Assembly: GCA_964036295.1 (NCBI GenBank)
Contig: OZ038463.1
Coordinates: 29,127,069-29,191,068, forward strand
DNA from: Plumapathes pennacea
Taxonomy: Eukaryota > Cnidaria > Anthozoa > Antipatharia > Myriopathidae
Length of the DNA stretch: 64,000 bases
Direction of reading: 5' to 3'
Shown: positions 1 to 31,845 of the stretch, one piece after another
Layout: each line of letters starts with the position of its first letter
Numbering within the stretch: position 1 is the first letter of the stretch
Made by a program: the position numbers and the translations under genes
Notes under the pieces: generated by a model
What the model was told of the DNA's origin: nothing
Seen by the model: only the letters and a program-made list of their open reading frames with translations
Database searches by the model: none

Positions 1-17824
<17,824 letters not shown>

Positions 17825-17900
17825 CTAAATTTCGTGTTGAGCATTTTCTTATGTGAACCCAAATGAGGGACAGGAATACAAACCACACTAAACACTAGTA

Positions 17901-18241
17901 GAGTCGTTTTAGCATGACTGTCAAAAGTAATCATGTGATTGCTTTGGTTTTGCGTTTGTTACGCTTTCCGATTGGTCCTAACAAGTTTAGCAACATTCTT
18001 GACCAATCAAAAGCCAAAGCAAAACCTGGTTGCAATATTCGTACGCAAAGAAAGAAAATGGCGATGGCGTGTTCTCGCACTGCTGGTTGGTTTGTAAAAC
18101 CAATCGTAATTACTTGGGTTTGGTTTTGGTTTTGCTCGTACTTCAAATTGAACGTGTTTTTGCTTGCAACATTGATTGGCTGTGTGATTGCTTTGGTTTT
18201 GGTTTTGGTTTTGGTTTTCGAAAGTCATCCGAAAAGCGCTC
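17901..18241. repeat. GAGTCG-ended MITE between the two MFSD12-like genes
   Basis: TA|GAGTCGTTTTAGCATGACTG at the left and CATCCGAAAAGCGCTC|TA at the right give a probable TA target duplication. It contains a (TTTTGG)n run at 18,193-18,220 and occupies almost half of the 795-bp gap between the convergent stop codons. Confidence 0.68.
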
Positions 18242-18619
18242 TAAATACAGTGCAATTACATTCCATACACTGAAGTGGCCTGGAGGTGCAGACAAACGTT
18301 CTCCTTATGTACGTTTTTTCCTCACAGGAGTTTCGCTCTATTTTGGTATTGTGCCCCAAAGTGCCATATACCAGTTGGTGAACGGCATGCTCAGTTTTTA
18401 TCGAGGTATCAGTTCTGCAGTTGTTTTTGGTAGTAATCGCAGTTCATTTAAGTTAATTGTAATTTTATCAACCTCAATCTTACCCGGTCACGATCACCGA
18501 CAAAGCCGAATTTCACTCAAAAAGTATATAATTGCAGGTTCGCGAGAATTAGTCCAGCAGAATCACCTAACTTAATTTCATGAGAATCAAATGTACCGAA
18601 GCTGCATGATTAAATTTAG

Positions 18620-21600
18620 CTACAGATACGTATCATATTTTGAGTCCTGTGATGAATGTAACTGATCTTGGCCAGGGGCTTCCTCTTGGATTACCACCTG
18701 TGTACCGCATGAGACATCTAAAAGGGAAATACAAAGACGAACTTAGAAGAAGCACTGATTCATGTGAGGAGAATTAGATGTTTTAATGCAATGGACCTGA
18801 AATTACTATGCAAGTCTACATATATATTTTATGTTATTTCCAATTATGGTACTCATAAATGAATTCTCATCAACGTAGTTAAATTTGAGTTACATGATTT
18901 ATTTTTTAAAGAGGCTATTAACTAATATATCTAATTTAGCATTTGAACTGTGAATTTTCTTAGAACATTTTCAGATGATGCCAGTTTTCAACAAAATAAA
19001 GAAACATTTCATGACTAACAATATACATGACATCAATTTTTAAACCTGGGAAATGTAGATCAGTTTTCCTGCTTCTTCCGTTGGGCACGTGTGATTCCTG
19101 GACAAATATTGTCACCAAAATACCCAAAGCAGCTGGTATTCCAAGAGAAAGCGAGAACACGTAACGTATGAATGGACCAGTTGAACCGCTATATGGCAAA
19201 CAAAAATACAAAATTGAATCAGTGGACAGACAAAGATATTTTCAAATATGAACATAACTTCGTTCCATTGAGCAACAGCATGCACATAACCCAAGATTAA
19301 AAATGTGCAAAATATACTAAATCAAATAACTCGACGACAAAATGGGTACGTAGCACCATTAGCTCAAAAGAATCCAATCTTCTCAAACGAATTGGAAGGA
19401 TATAGTTGCCTACGAGCCACTTTCACAATCATGCGCGTTCGTGATTCTGAGATATTTGGCGGGTCACGTGATAAAAACAAACGTGGTTGGCAGAACGAAG
19501 AACAGTTTCTTCAGTCATAATGCAATGTACGTAGGAACAAAACCAATCTCAGTAGAGAGATTTAAACGACACACTCGTTTATACGGCAAGTAAAAGTACT
19601 ATTTGCTACTGCGCATGATTGTGAAAGTGACTTTTCGTCTTAAAATTACGCATTAAGGATTTCAGCGCGCAAGAGACTATGGTTGAGGGAGGCCCTCTAA
19701 TGTATAGTGACAAAAAATCATCATAATGGTTAAGGGCTGTTATATCGAAACAGTTTTGAACTACGTTGCCATCGTAAATGTTATTAAAACGTATAGGTAT
19801 TCTCCAGCTAAAACTTAACCACTTAAAGTGCACATAAGCCCAAAAATGATATCTTCACAATCGATTCTACATAAAGTAAATAGTTGACTATTAGATTATT
19901 TCTGTGTTTCAACATTGCGCCTATAAGTTATAGAGGTTTATATTTCGAATATGGTAATGACGTGACGTCAAAGGAGTAATTCAATGTTATTTCTTTCTCT
20001 TCGTGATTGGAACTGTTTCCAGATTCATACAAAGTATTTGGTAAAATCATTTACACAGAATTCAAATATAAAATGGACGTTGATAAAAGGTCAATTATCT
20101 CTGCCAACAAGATTTTGTATAATAAATTGTTCCTTCTTTGACGTCGCGTCATTACCATATTCAAAATAGAAACCTTTATAACTCAAAGGCGCAGGGTTAA
20201 AACGCAGACTTCTAATAGTCAGCGTATTTCCGTCAGATTAGATTGTAAAGATATCATTTTTGGGCTTATGTGCACTTTAAGAGGTTTTCCGCTGTAAGTT
20301 AGAGTAATGCACGCAAAAGTTCTGTACCAGATAGAGAAACATTATTTCTATGATTTATTTCGATTTTCTAGTTTGACTGTGTAAGATGACTATGTGTGAA
20401 TAACAACGAGAACAGTCAAGAAGCGTAAGGGAAGATGTGATGGCTTTTGGTCGCCTTCCTAGCTCAAAACGTGCAATAATACGTGGGTTATATTGCAAAA
20501 TAAGAGTTTGATAGCAATATTTGTCCCCGTGTCTCTTGCTGAGTTTTGTGAATTCTCGTTCGGTGTTACATGGTAGATGCCTAGCATCAATATCTTCAAG
20601 AGAGTTGCAAAAAAATCTCAACTACAAATATACTTTCTTGGTAGAAGAATTGCATGCTTCGTAATTTTATCGTCATCATTAGTACTCGAGTTTACAACGG
20701 AAACCCGCTTAAATGTACAAGTTAAATTACGTCCACTGAACTATATTATACTAAAATTTCAAATACATGACGAATATAGAGGATATTACAAGGCGGCGCG
20801 AAGATATGACAAAATTGTATTTTCGAGTGGTAGAACTCGCGCAGTGCAGCGTTCGTTCGTAAAATATTGTTTCTACCACGAGAAAATAGAATCCATATCT
20901 TCAAGCCACCGTGTAATTTTCTTTTTATTAAATAGACACGAGTGTTTTACGAGAAAATACACAAACAACCGTGCAAAAGCGGAAAATGATGCCATCGATA
21001 TCGTCACAGTGAGGATATGGAAAATACGCCGCTCGGGTCCCGGATGTAGTTTCGTATGGATTTTAGGCACGGTACATTTTCCAGTAAAACACTCGTGTCT
21101 ATACAACAAAAAGGATTAATTCGCTAACCTGGAAGGGTAGTAGGCTTGAACGGCCATGAAAAACACACCACCTGCCATCTTTGCGATAAAGCTGTTTGCT
21201 GAAAAAACAAACCCAGTCGTTTCCTGGAAAACATATATAAAATAATATAGTTTATTATATGGCACTGATACTACGCACGCTACGATTGGTTAATTTACCG
21301 GTCCATACTTTCCTGTACGGACCGCAAATTGATTTTACGCACGTTCTGATTGGTCAAATTTACCGGTCCATAACTTACTGTACGGACCGCAAAATCAGTT
21401 TGCACATGTGGATCGCAAATGATTACTCGAAAAGTTTCTAAACGTTTGTCATAAAAGGCCCAGAAGTGCAATGGGAAGTTTAAACGTTCCGGATACTCAC
21501 TGTTAAGTTATGATGATCGGGGAAAGCTTACAATCTTGGAAAATGACCGTTACGAAGAAGGAAAACATCCGAGGAAAAAATTGCTTGCGACCTCAGCCGT

Positions 21601-24600
21601 CATTGACAACAACCGCTGCAGAGTATGGAGGGTTGTTTCACCTCTGTGTTAAAATTTGCACACTTGCCAGGAAGAAAGTGGAAAGCGAACAATCACCGTG
21701 AACAGTTATGACTAAAACCGTGCAAGAATCAAGTTTTGCAGACATGTTTGCTCGTCATGGCGCACTATGAAGACTGTAAATAAATTTTTTACAATGCACG
21801 AGAACTCTGTATTTCGAAATCACTGACTGGGACAAAAACGCCGTGGTGATTTGAGGACGTTTATTTTGCTGGAAGAAACCTAAACGCTCCACGAGGAGGC
21901 AGGAAAATTAAGCGGTGAGTTTTGAATAATATAACTTTCAACGATGTGTCGGTCGCAGTTTGTGATGAAATGATTTTCTTTTAGTGCCATTTTGACTTCT
22001 ACATTATTGTACGTGTAAGAAACTTATTCAAAAGAATAACAAGACAGGCCCGTGGCCAGTGCGCTTGTGACGTCATTAGTACAATGAATAGAGACACGCG
22101 GGGTCCCGGGAGAGGAACTTTTGTCGTGCGTTTATATGCAAAAGATATTATAGCCGAGTCAGTTTTTGCAAATGACGGATCCAAGAGCTCCCTTTATTTT
22201 TCTTGCCCTCTTTTCTTCTAATTTCGGTCAAACAGATATTCACGAAAAAGTGTATTATAATAATTGAGAGAAAACAATTATCGAAGGCCCCGTAGGAATA
22301 TTCTTCGTTTGCAACAACCCAGTTTTCATTGCTTTCCGATGCACGTGACAGTACTTGTGTGACGCTTTCTATACAACCTGGCAACCTTGTTGAGTGAATT
22401 TTCAAGCTGACATGTTTTGTGGAGGAACTGTGTTGTCATTTTGTAATGGGATTGACTGGGGAATACCCGACATCTTAAGTAGCTGTAAGACAGCGTAATA
22501 GCCTTATCTCATCTTCCCAGCGTGTGCATCATGTTCAAGTAGCTGTAGCACATTAAGGCCCCGTCCACACTACGCCGGATAAATTTGAAAACGCAACTTT
22601 CACTCTGAAAACGCAAGAAATGTTTTCCGTCCACACTGGAAAACGGATAAAATGTTTCCGGGCCCAAATGTATTGTTATTGCTCTACAAACGTCCCTGAC
22701 AATCTTTGAAACCACTTGACGTGACCACGTGAGTCAGGGTTTTCGAAAAGTTCCGTTTTCAAAATGTTTTTCGTCCACACCAAAACGCAAAGCCGGCGTT
22801 TTCAAATTTATCCACTTTGAAGAGCGTTTTCCTAACCGTAAGAATAAAGTTGCGTTTTCAAATTTATCCGGCGTAGGTGTGGACGGGGCCTAAAACATGA
22901 CACTTCCCATGATGAAATTACTTCGTATGAAAAAGCCATCTCAGACGTTACGCATCCTACATGTACAAGTCTGATCACTAATATGTTCAAGACTGCTATG
23001 CATTAAGCTTTAACGCAAAATTCTGGGTCGATACGAAATTAATCTCTATCGGAAGCTGCAGACGTTTGAATACCGTGACAACAAAGGCGTGCATCACGGG
23101 CTTGTGGAGCGAACAATTACGGCTCGGATAGTCGGATATCAACCTTGAAGACTTCGAGGTATTCAGTGACAAATATTCTCGATGTAATCGCCTGCCGGTC
23201 TTTCCTGCTTTTGTTAAAGCGGCGTGAGTGAAAGCTAAGTAGCTGATGATTCGTGATTCCCCGTTCTATGATATTATGCTCGTGACATTTCATTGACAGA
23301 TCTTGTATCTTAATCTCGCGTGATATTTGCCTCAATCCTATTAGTAATTCAATATCCTCAGACAATAAACAAAGAACCTTTACTGCACGCAAAACGAAGT
23401 TAAACGCCGACTGTTCGTATACGCCGCGCGTTACACAAAGCCGCAGAGTTTCCGACAAAGGGAGACGCTCTGCCCGCAGGGAAAAGTTCAAGTTCTATCA
23501 AGTTTCGACACGTCTTCTACTACTTATTCGATGTTCTTTCACACAAATATTGCTCAGAACACAGATACATTGGTTGAAGCGGTATCTATAATCGAGCATT
23601 TGCAAAACACAACCCTTCGTACTTTACGGGGGTCCCGCTGGTAACACATCAAGCATTTGTGTACGGCTATTTTCGAGTCTTCCGACGCTTAAAAACAATG
23701 CAAGCCAAAATCGCTCTTAAAGTATGGCTTCCGTGCATCCAGAAAGCCAACCGATGATCGTTTTGTTTGGATCAACAACTGAAGGACCGGAATTTTTTTC
23801 TATATCCCTTGACAGAGAAAACACATTGTACTTGGTTCTGTGATTTTGATCTCTGAATACGTCTGATCTTGCAATGCCTGTGTTTTAACACATTTTAAAA
23901 TACAAACGTATCTTAGCACCTCGGTTACTTTTGGCAATCTTCTTTTTGAGCTTCTAGCTTTCTCGCAGCGATGGTTTAGTGATCCTAATTTTCTCTTTCC
24001 ATTTCCATCTGTGGCTTTTTATTGTTTCCATGTTGTTTACATGCACGTTCACGGAACGCATTAGCATTGTGAAGTACGTAAGCTCGGGTATAATCATGAA
24101 CTTTTGACGACTTTGGGACATTCTTTGAAATGTATTCTTGTATTAGTCGCCTGCTTTTCTACTCTTGTTCAAAATGCGTGAAAGGTAATTCAATGGTACG
24201 TGGCTTGGCTCACGACTTCGTCTTGGAGGACTTCGGTTTTCTTTCACATAAACATTTGTGGGTATACAATAAAACTGAGCGAAGCAAGATCTACCAACGG
24301 TCACTTTCTCCTCAGCCATTTCCCAATTTTCAAATAATAACGCCATCTGTTCCACTGATTGTTTGACCTTCATGGCACCGAGCCAAAATGTAGCAACAAC
24401 AACATAAATGCACGCAGAGTGAAATTTTGATTCCAAACAAAAGTCAGATTTTCTGACGCTTTACTTGTATCAGCAAGAATAATACAAAGTAAAAGAATAC
24501 AAAGTACCTTCAAGTTCACCCTCATACTAAACAGTTCCATATAATCCGCTATCAAGCGCTTGTCAAGAATCGCCGTCTTTACACAGGTTCTCGTCTTTGT

Positions 24601-27600
24601 ATCTCGAGCGCCTTCGTTCAGCTTGTTCCTTCAAGTTCTCCAGGTTCTGGATATCAGATTCTTCGTACATTTCTGTACAGTTGTGCATAGTTATGCAGTT
24701 CATTGATAAGTTCATTGCATTTGCTTTCATGGCTTTCAATATGGTTTTTGAGGCTGAACGGACCGACCCAAGCCAAAACCGCTCAATGAAATTTAGTATG
24801 GGTCTACCGCAGCCGGCGTATGCGTTTGTAAGTAAGATGAGCGGTCCATAAAATAATCCACAGAGCCAACTAAGGGAAGCAACTTGCTGTCTTCAAAATG
24901 GCGAAACTGCTCGCCCGCCAAGTCACTTGATCACAACGTCATCACAAATCACATGATAATATCAATCAATCATCGCATGCAGATCTCTAACCCAGAAAAA
25001 TAAAAAAAAAAAAAAAATCGCTGCAATTTATAGCTTGTGACGTCACAAGCAAAAAATACTCTGAGTTACAAAGCAGTTTCTTCTGGAAAGAGATAAGACT
25101 GCAGTTTTTTTAAATCTTTTAGTGAGCGAGCAAGGGCGAGTTCGAGTCGTTCACCGAATAAAGTTCACTGCAGTGTCGTTGTTTGACACACGCTATGGGC
25201 CATTTCATTCAGCTCAGAACAAATTAGTATTTATCGAGGCAGTTGGTTCGACAGACGCTTATTTTCTTTCAAGATTTTCAAATCGGTAGAATTAAGCTGT
25301 TAACTGAATTTGTTGTGAAAACAAACGAACGTAATTCATGCCTGATCGCGATTGATGTTGTTGAATGAACGAGACTAGTACTCGTTGGGGCCTTGTTTTG
25401 TGTTTGCCGAAAGATCTAAAGCCATATAATAAATATCTTATTAACCTCGTTTGCTTGGTCCGTACTGTAAGTTATGGATCCTCGTTTTTTTCGTCGCTTT
25501 ATGGCCCTCGCGCGAAGCGCGCTCGGGCCATAAAGGCTGGTTCACACGAGTAAAGCAAGCGCAAGCGCAAACGCAAGCGCAAGCGACCGGTTCACACGGT
25601 AAAATTTGTGAAGCAAGCGCAAAAGCAAGCGCAAGACAATGGAAAAGTTTTCATTCTCTTGCGCTTGCGTTTGCGCTTGCTTTACCGTGTGAACCAGCCT
25701 TAAGGCGACGAAAAAAACTCGGTCCATAACTTACTGTACGGACCGCGCGCTCGGTTAATAAGATCTATAAATACCGCTCTAAGTGGGCGCATATTTTTTC
25801 ACTGTTTGGGCAGCTTTTGTTAAAAAAATAGTTCTTTTGTGAATTAGCCTTCTGTCTACCTATTGCAATATTCTGCATTGACTTCAGTCGATTTGAGAGT
25901 GTGTTTGGCCAGGGCTTAAATGGGATAATATTATAGCATCTATGTAGAGCCAGTGTACAAACCTTATTATCTTCAATCAGGGCAGTAGTAAACGCTAAAG
26001 CCATAACCAACATTGCTGATAGCCCGATACCTAAGATTATTGTAGGTGCGTAGGCCAGAGATTTCAGAGACGGCGTGAGAAAATACATCCATATGGATGA
26101 AGCGATAATTACTGCAGCTGACAAACAGTAGGTCCACTACAAAGTAAAGAAAATAACTGTACCATTAATATTTTGAAGCCCGAGTTCTTCAAACTTCGCA
26201 TTATGAACTTTTCCCACTGAGAATGTACAGTGCAAAAGTATATATGGCAGCGAAATTCGACAATCGCCAAATGAAATTTTGCAAATCCAACTGCACTGCC
26301 CGCGCGAAAATTCAGCCAAATAGTTATTCTAGAACACACATTAACATATATTATATGGAGACTTTTAATAAAACCAGGCACGCACACTTGTAGTAAGCGG
26401 TTTTATACCACAACTAGCTATTTTCTTAAGACGTTTGCAATTAAAAGTTCAAGTAATATTACGTGTAGGGTGGTGTAAGGCTATACGCTGAAAACCACTA
26501 CACTAGAGCCACAGACTACTACACAAACCTTGCTTCCCAGTCTTTTGTTCAGCATCTTGGCGCCTATGGTTCCAAAAAGACCGCTGGTCAAAAATATCAA
26601 CGGAAAATACGCAATTGCTTCCTGCAGATGTCAAACAAAATTCAATAATTTAGGACCGTCATCTTGAGATTAATGAGGTTATGGGCTTTAAAAAAATATG
26701 TTGCAAATAGAATAAGCCCCTTACACAATCATGCGCAGTTCGCGAAGCGCAGACGTTCTGGCGCGTCACCAGTAACGATAAAACCTGATGAAAAGAGTAA
26801 ATAACTGTTTCTTTGGTCATAAAGCAATCATGTAGAAAAAAAAAAAAAAAAAAAAAAAAAAAACCAGGCTCGGCAGAGAGATTAACTTGACAGTAAAGCA
26901 AAAAGTACTACCTGCTCTTAACTGCGCATGATTGTGAAAGGGTTTACACCGGCGGGGCCAAAGATTAAACCTAGCTTTGCCAGAAATTGAAGGAAATTCC
27001 GTACGAACAATTTTCGATTATTAAATTATAGTAGAACATACCGTGGGAAATAACAGATTATCCGTGAGGTAAAACGGCATATAGGAATAACTGGCATCTT
27101 GAATGAGACGAGTAAGAGAAAAGATTGTAGCAACCTGAAAGTCGAGAAAGAAAATGCTGTAGGCGGCATGCGGCTGGGATATCAAGGTTACTCCAAAAAA
27201 GAGCAGACAGATGTATAGCCCAGGTTGGGCGTCCATGTGAAACTTACAAGGCTGTGATGGTAAATGTTTCATTTTATTCGTGAGAAAGCAAAATAATATG
27301 TTTTGTACAGTTTATATTGTCCGGCAAAATGATTACATAACAACATAGGGACATTTTTAACATACAAACCTAAATTTTTGCTGATACTAGAGATATGCGA
27401 GCAAACCAATTCTTTCGTTGTTTGTAATGTTTTGTAATCATAAAAAAGTAACAGTTGCCTTCGCAGAAGCATGAAAGTAGGAGGAGTGAGTAGCATAATA
27501 TACTTTATAAAATAAATACCGCATAAAGTTTGCGATCCATTAGCCAACTCATCTTCGTTCTGGGTATTCTGTCCTCGTTCACTTCGACCCAGTGGCAGGC

Positions 27601-30600
27601 ATTGATAACCTTCGTTGCCAGAATTGATTTTCCTCTTTTTATTCCTTCAAAATATATTTCGTTGACTGCAGTGTGATTTACTTCTTGTATTCCATTTCCG
27701 GCTTCCATTGTTGTGCCTTCGGTTAAATGGCTCTTTCCCACAAATTCTTCGTCATACGTCGTCCTGCTAAAACTGCGCTCTTGTTGATGAAAAAATTTTG
27801 AGCCCTCAATATATATTACTATATACAAATATCGAGTGCATTGTGGGAAGAGTTCAACTGGAAAATTTTCTTCCCCAGCCGAATAACGAGGAGGAACACG
27901 CAGTAATCATTGTATTTTGAACTTAAATATCTTTCTGGTAATATATTGTTCTGATTTGTGCGGTTTGTGTGCAATTTTAGAACCATTACCTTCCCACAAT
28001 GCACTTGATATTTCTATATAGTGATCTATATTGAGGGCTCAAAATTTTTTGCAAAGGGCTGTATTTATATATATATATATATATACAGTCAATCCCGAAA
28101 AGGTTGTCCAGTCTGAATATATAAATATACAAATATATCTGTCACGTGACGACCTAAAACTATCGTGTTTTCAACTGGAAATACTCCAAATGCTCTTGGT
28201 TTTATCATTCTAATGACTAGCAACCATAAAATTATATAAACATGCTGACTTAATGTATTTCTTTGTCGTTATACGGTGTTTTTCGGGGTCACGTGATAGC
28301 TATAATTGCCTAAATATATATTTCAACTGGACAACCTTTATATATGATATATATACATACATATATATATATATAAACCAAGAATACTGTTTTGGTTTAC
28401 AGGTCAATGAAATAATATATAAAAAAGTCATTCCTTTTATATGCTTGTCATATACTGTTTTGATATGATGTATATACTGTTTTCTTCTTCATAATTATGT
28501 AGAAAACGTGCTAAAGTAATACTAATGCTAATAATACTAATAATAATAAGGAAATAAAGAACAACAAGTCATTTACTATATGAACTCAAATTTTACTTAC
28601 TGGTTTCGAAAGATTTTAAAAATTTAATCTTTCTATCCAAAGTTTTTTTTACAGAAAACAGTAAGTAAAATTCGAGTTCATATAGTAAATGACTCGTTGT
28701 TCTTTATTTCCTTATTATTAGTATTTTAGCACGTTTTCTACATAATTAGGTCGGACAAGGACTAAGCATGCCATCCTGAAATGGTCTTTCCAAGGACATG
28801 CGGAAATACATTTTTGGCCGTGCGGTCACCTTGTTTTTGAGTCAGCGGTCTTTGCAAGAAACTGTGGATTCAAGTGCAGATTTTGTAGCTCATTGTAACG
28901 CTCGTAAACTCAAGAACTAGGACTTCATACCCACTTATAAGTTAGCTCAATGCATTTTATTTAACATGCGTTTTGCACAAAAAGACAGGTATCGGGTCCT
29001 AGTAGTTTAGTAAACAAACTTTGGATAGAAAGATTAAAGTTTTAAAATATTTCGAAACCAGTAAGTTAGTCTGTTTAGTTACCTGGGCGACCTTCATAAC
29101 CCCGATTATCGTATCCATCCTCAATTTCGTATGGCAGCAGTAGCACCGAGAGCTTCCTCATTATGGGCATTTGGATGTCTTGAAGTTCTGCGTCTACATT
29201 ATTGCACAGTAATAAAGTATGTTAACAAAAATGTAGAAACAAAGATCAATTACCTTATCACAATATACCTTTTTCAAAACACGCATCACTTTGAAGAACT
29301 TTGAAAAGATGTGGTAACCTTAATAATGATACACTACAGCATGTCTTGGTGTATGTAAGTATACTTTTTTATTTGGGAAGAGTTCCGGCTTTTTGTTGGA
29401 TCGCACAGTATTCTGGGTAGGTTTGGCTCAGAAAAGTGAGCACCAACTCCACAATATCCGCCATTTTGCACTTCACGCTTGGAGCTCAGTCAACTTCTAT
29501 CCGTTCTAAAACGTCTACATCTACCAAGCTCCAAGCTTGAAATGCAAAATGGCGGATATTGTAAAGTTGGTGACTTGGTACTCACTTTTTTAGCCAAACC
29601 TACCCAGAACACAGTGCGATCCAACCAAAAGTCGGAACTCTTGATGCGTGTATACCTTATGTCAGTTTTGACACATTACGTATACATATTTAGGAATGAT
29701 TAGTTTTAAACAAACCTTCCTCCTTGTCATACGCGTCAGTGCTTTCATCAAATGAAGCCAGAGAAAATGAAAGCGTTCGCAATGGAAAAGCGAATTCACG
29801 TCTGGATTCTGGATCAGTAATTCACATAAAACAAAATTGGTAATTCAAAATATATATATACAACAAAATATTATGAAAATGGAATTTGCAATGTCACAAT
29901 ATGATTTAAAGCCAAATGTGACTACAGAAATAATATTATAATACTTTTTATTAGATAAACTCTGATGTGATACAGAGTTTTTCTGCCACTGAGAAATGTC
30001 GTACCTGAACACAAGTAAAAATACTAACAATGCTTTTACGTGTGTTGATATCTGAGCCAAGCAGTGATTTTACGTCTTTTCGCATTTCTTAGTGGCGGAA
30101 ATCTCTGTATCAAATTAGAGTTTATTAGGTCACGATTTCACCAATCACGCTCAGGAGGAAATATTTGATGGGTCATAATTCGTGATATACAATATATTTA
30201 TTTATGACCCATCAAATATTTCCTCCCGCGCGTGATTGGTGGAATCGTGACACGTGACCGAATAACGTCCGCTCAAGAGCGGACGTCATCAGCGAATAAC
30301 CCCCGCCTGGCGAACTATCGTGTTTATTGACAAAATCCGAACACACTTTTATATATTAATCACAAAAAACCATTACGAGATGACTACCGAGGAGGACAGA
30401 AATTCATTTGTCGAAAAAACAGTTCCAGAAAGCACCAAAGAGCTTCACAGTCCTTACACCATTATTTGCACTACGAGAGGAAATAGTTGAAGGATAATAA
30501 AAACAATAAAGTACTTTCGCCTTCGGAAATATGCACGGATAATTGTCCGAGGATATTATCTGTTCCTCGAAGCTTAGTCTCGGAACAGATAATATCCTCG

Positions 30601-31795
30601 GACAATTATCCGTGCATATGTCCTCGCAAAAAGTTGTTTATTGTTTATATTATACAATATATTTATATAATCACCTTCTGCTTGCTTTTCTGCATTGATG
30701 CCCATTGTAAAAACCATTGCAATTGACATGAGTCCAGGTCTTGTAATGAGGTCGCGAAATTTCTGTGTGAATAAAAGGGTAGATACTTCAGAAAATGTGA
30801 AAAATATGTACATAGAGCCCAGATAGAAACGACAGAAACTTCAAAACTAAATTTTTTGTTCTGTAATATTATTTTGGCCAAATTTGTAAGGAATATTCAA
30901 AAAGGAATCAGATTTTGTAGTCAAGATGATAGGATAGCACGTGGAAACTGAACGAAAGGAAATCGCTACATACAATTGGCTCTGACTTGATCTCTGAAGG
31001 TTCTGTAGTCCATATGTGGAATATGACACCGCTGAAAAGCAGGCCTCCTCCGGTAAGCACACATGTTATCAACTGTTGTTAGGAGAAGATATACGACAAA
31101 AACAAGTTTTATATTTATACTGAAATAACGCTGGAAAAATATCATATCTTTCACTCCATTTAATTCTTTCGCAATCAAAGATATAAAATAAATTTAAGAG
31201 AACTTGGCATTTAAATGACAAGCTCAGATAAAGCTGATTGGACTATCACTGTATCACTATACATTTTGAATCCTTTTGAATGGTTTAGAATTTCTGTGTT
31301 ATGAACTTGGATGGGAAAGAGTTGGGTCTAGTCGAGCGCTTTTTCGTTTCATCTAGTGTTGTTCTATTGCGTTTATAACTCAATTTTACAGTAAAAATAT
31401 TCACATACTTTTGAAATGTAAGGAAGGTGACCTGTCTTCATGGGTATGATGGATTATGTTGTTAGTTATGAATAATTCAGTATGTGTGATAACGCTTTGC
31501 TTTTTTAATAACGCCTTAATAACGCCTTAATAACGTCTTAATAACGCCTTAATAACGCCTTAATAACGCCTTAATAATGCCTTAATAACGTCTTAATAAC
31601 GCCTTAATAACGCCTTAATAACGTCTTTCACATTTTACCTTGTACTGTTGTACACATGTACTATATCACATAATCAATTTAGTCATTGTTAACATCACTA
31701 GTTATACAAAGTATCCAGTTACCTTATACCAAAATATTATTTTGCAATTAGTTTGTAAAATTAAAAGCTTAATTCATTGACACTGAAAAGGTAAA

Positions 31796-31845
<50 letters not shown>

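Noticed and set aside
18030..18575. 181-codon open frame between the two transporter genes
   Set aside because: It starts inside a MITE (17,901-18,241), is rich in FGFGFGF from the TTTTGG run, and has no matching splice or family features.
20577..21119. 180-codon open frame on the + strand
   Set aside because: It lies across a dispersed repeat shared with 5,985-6,380 where the frame is not conserved, shows no domain or sensible composition, and sits in an intron of gene 2.
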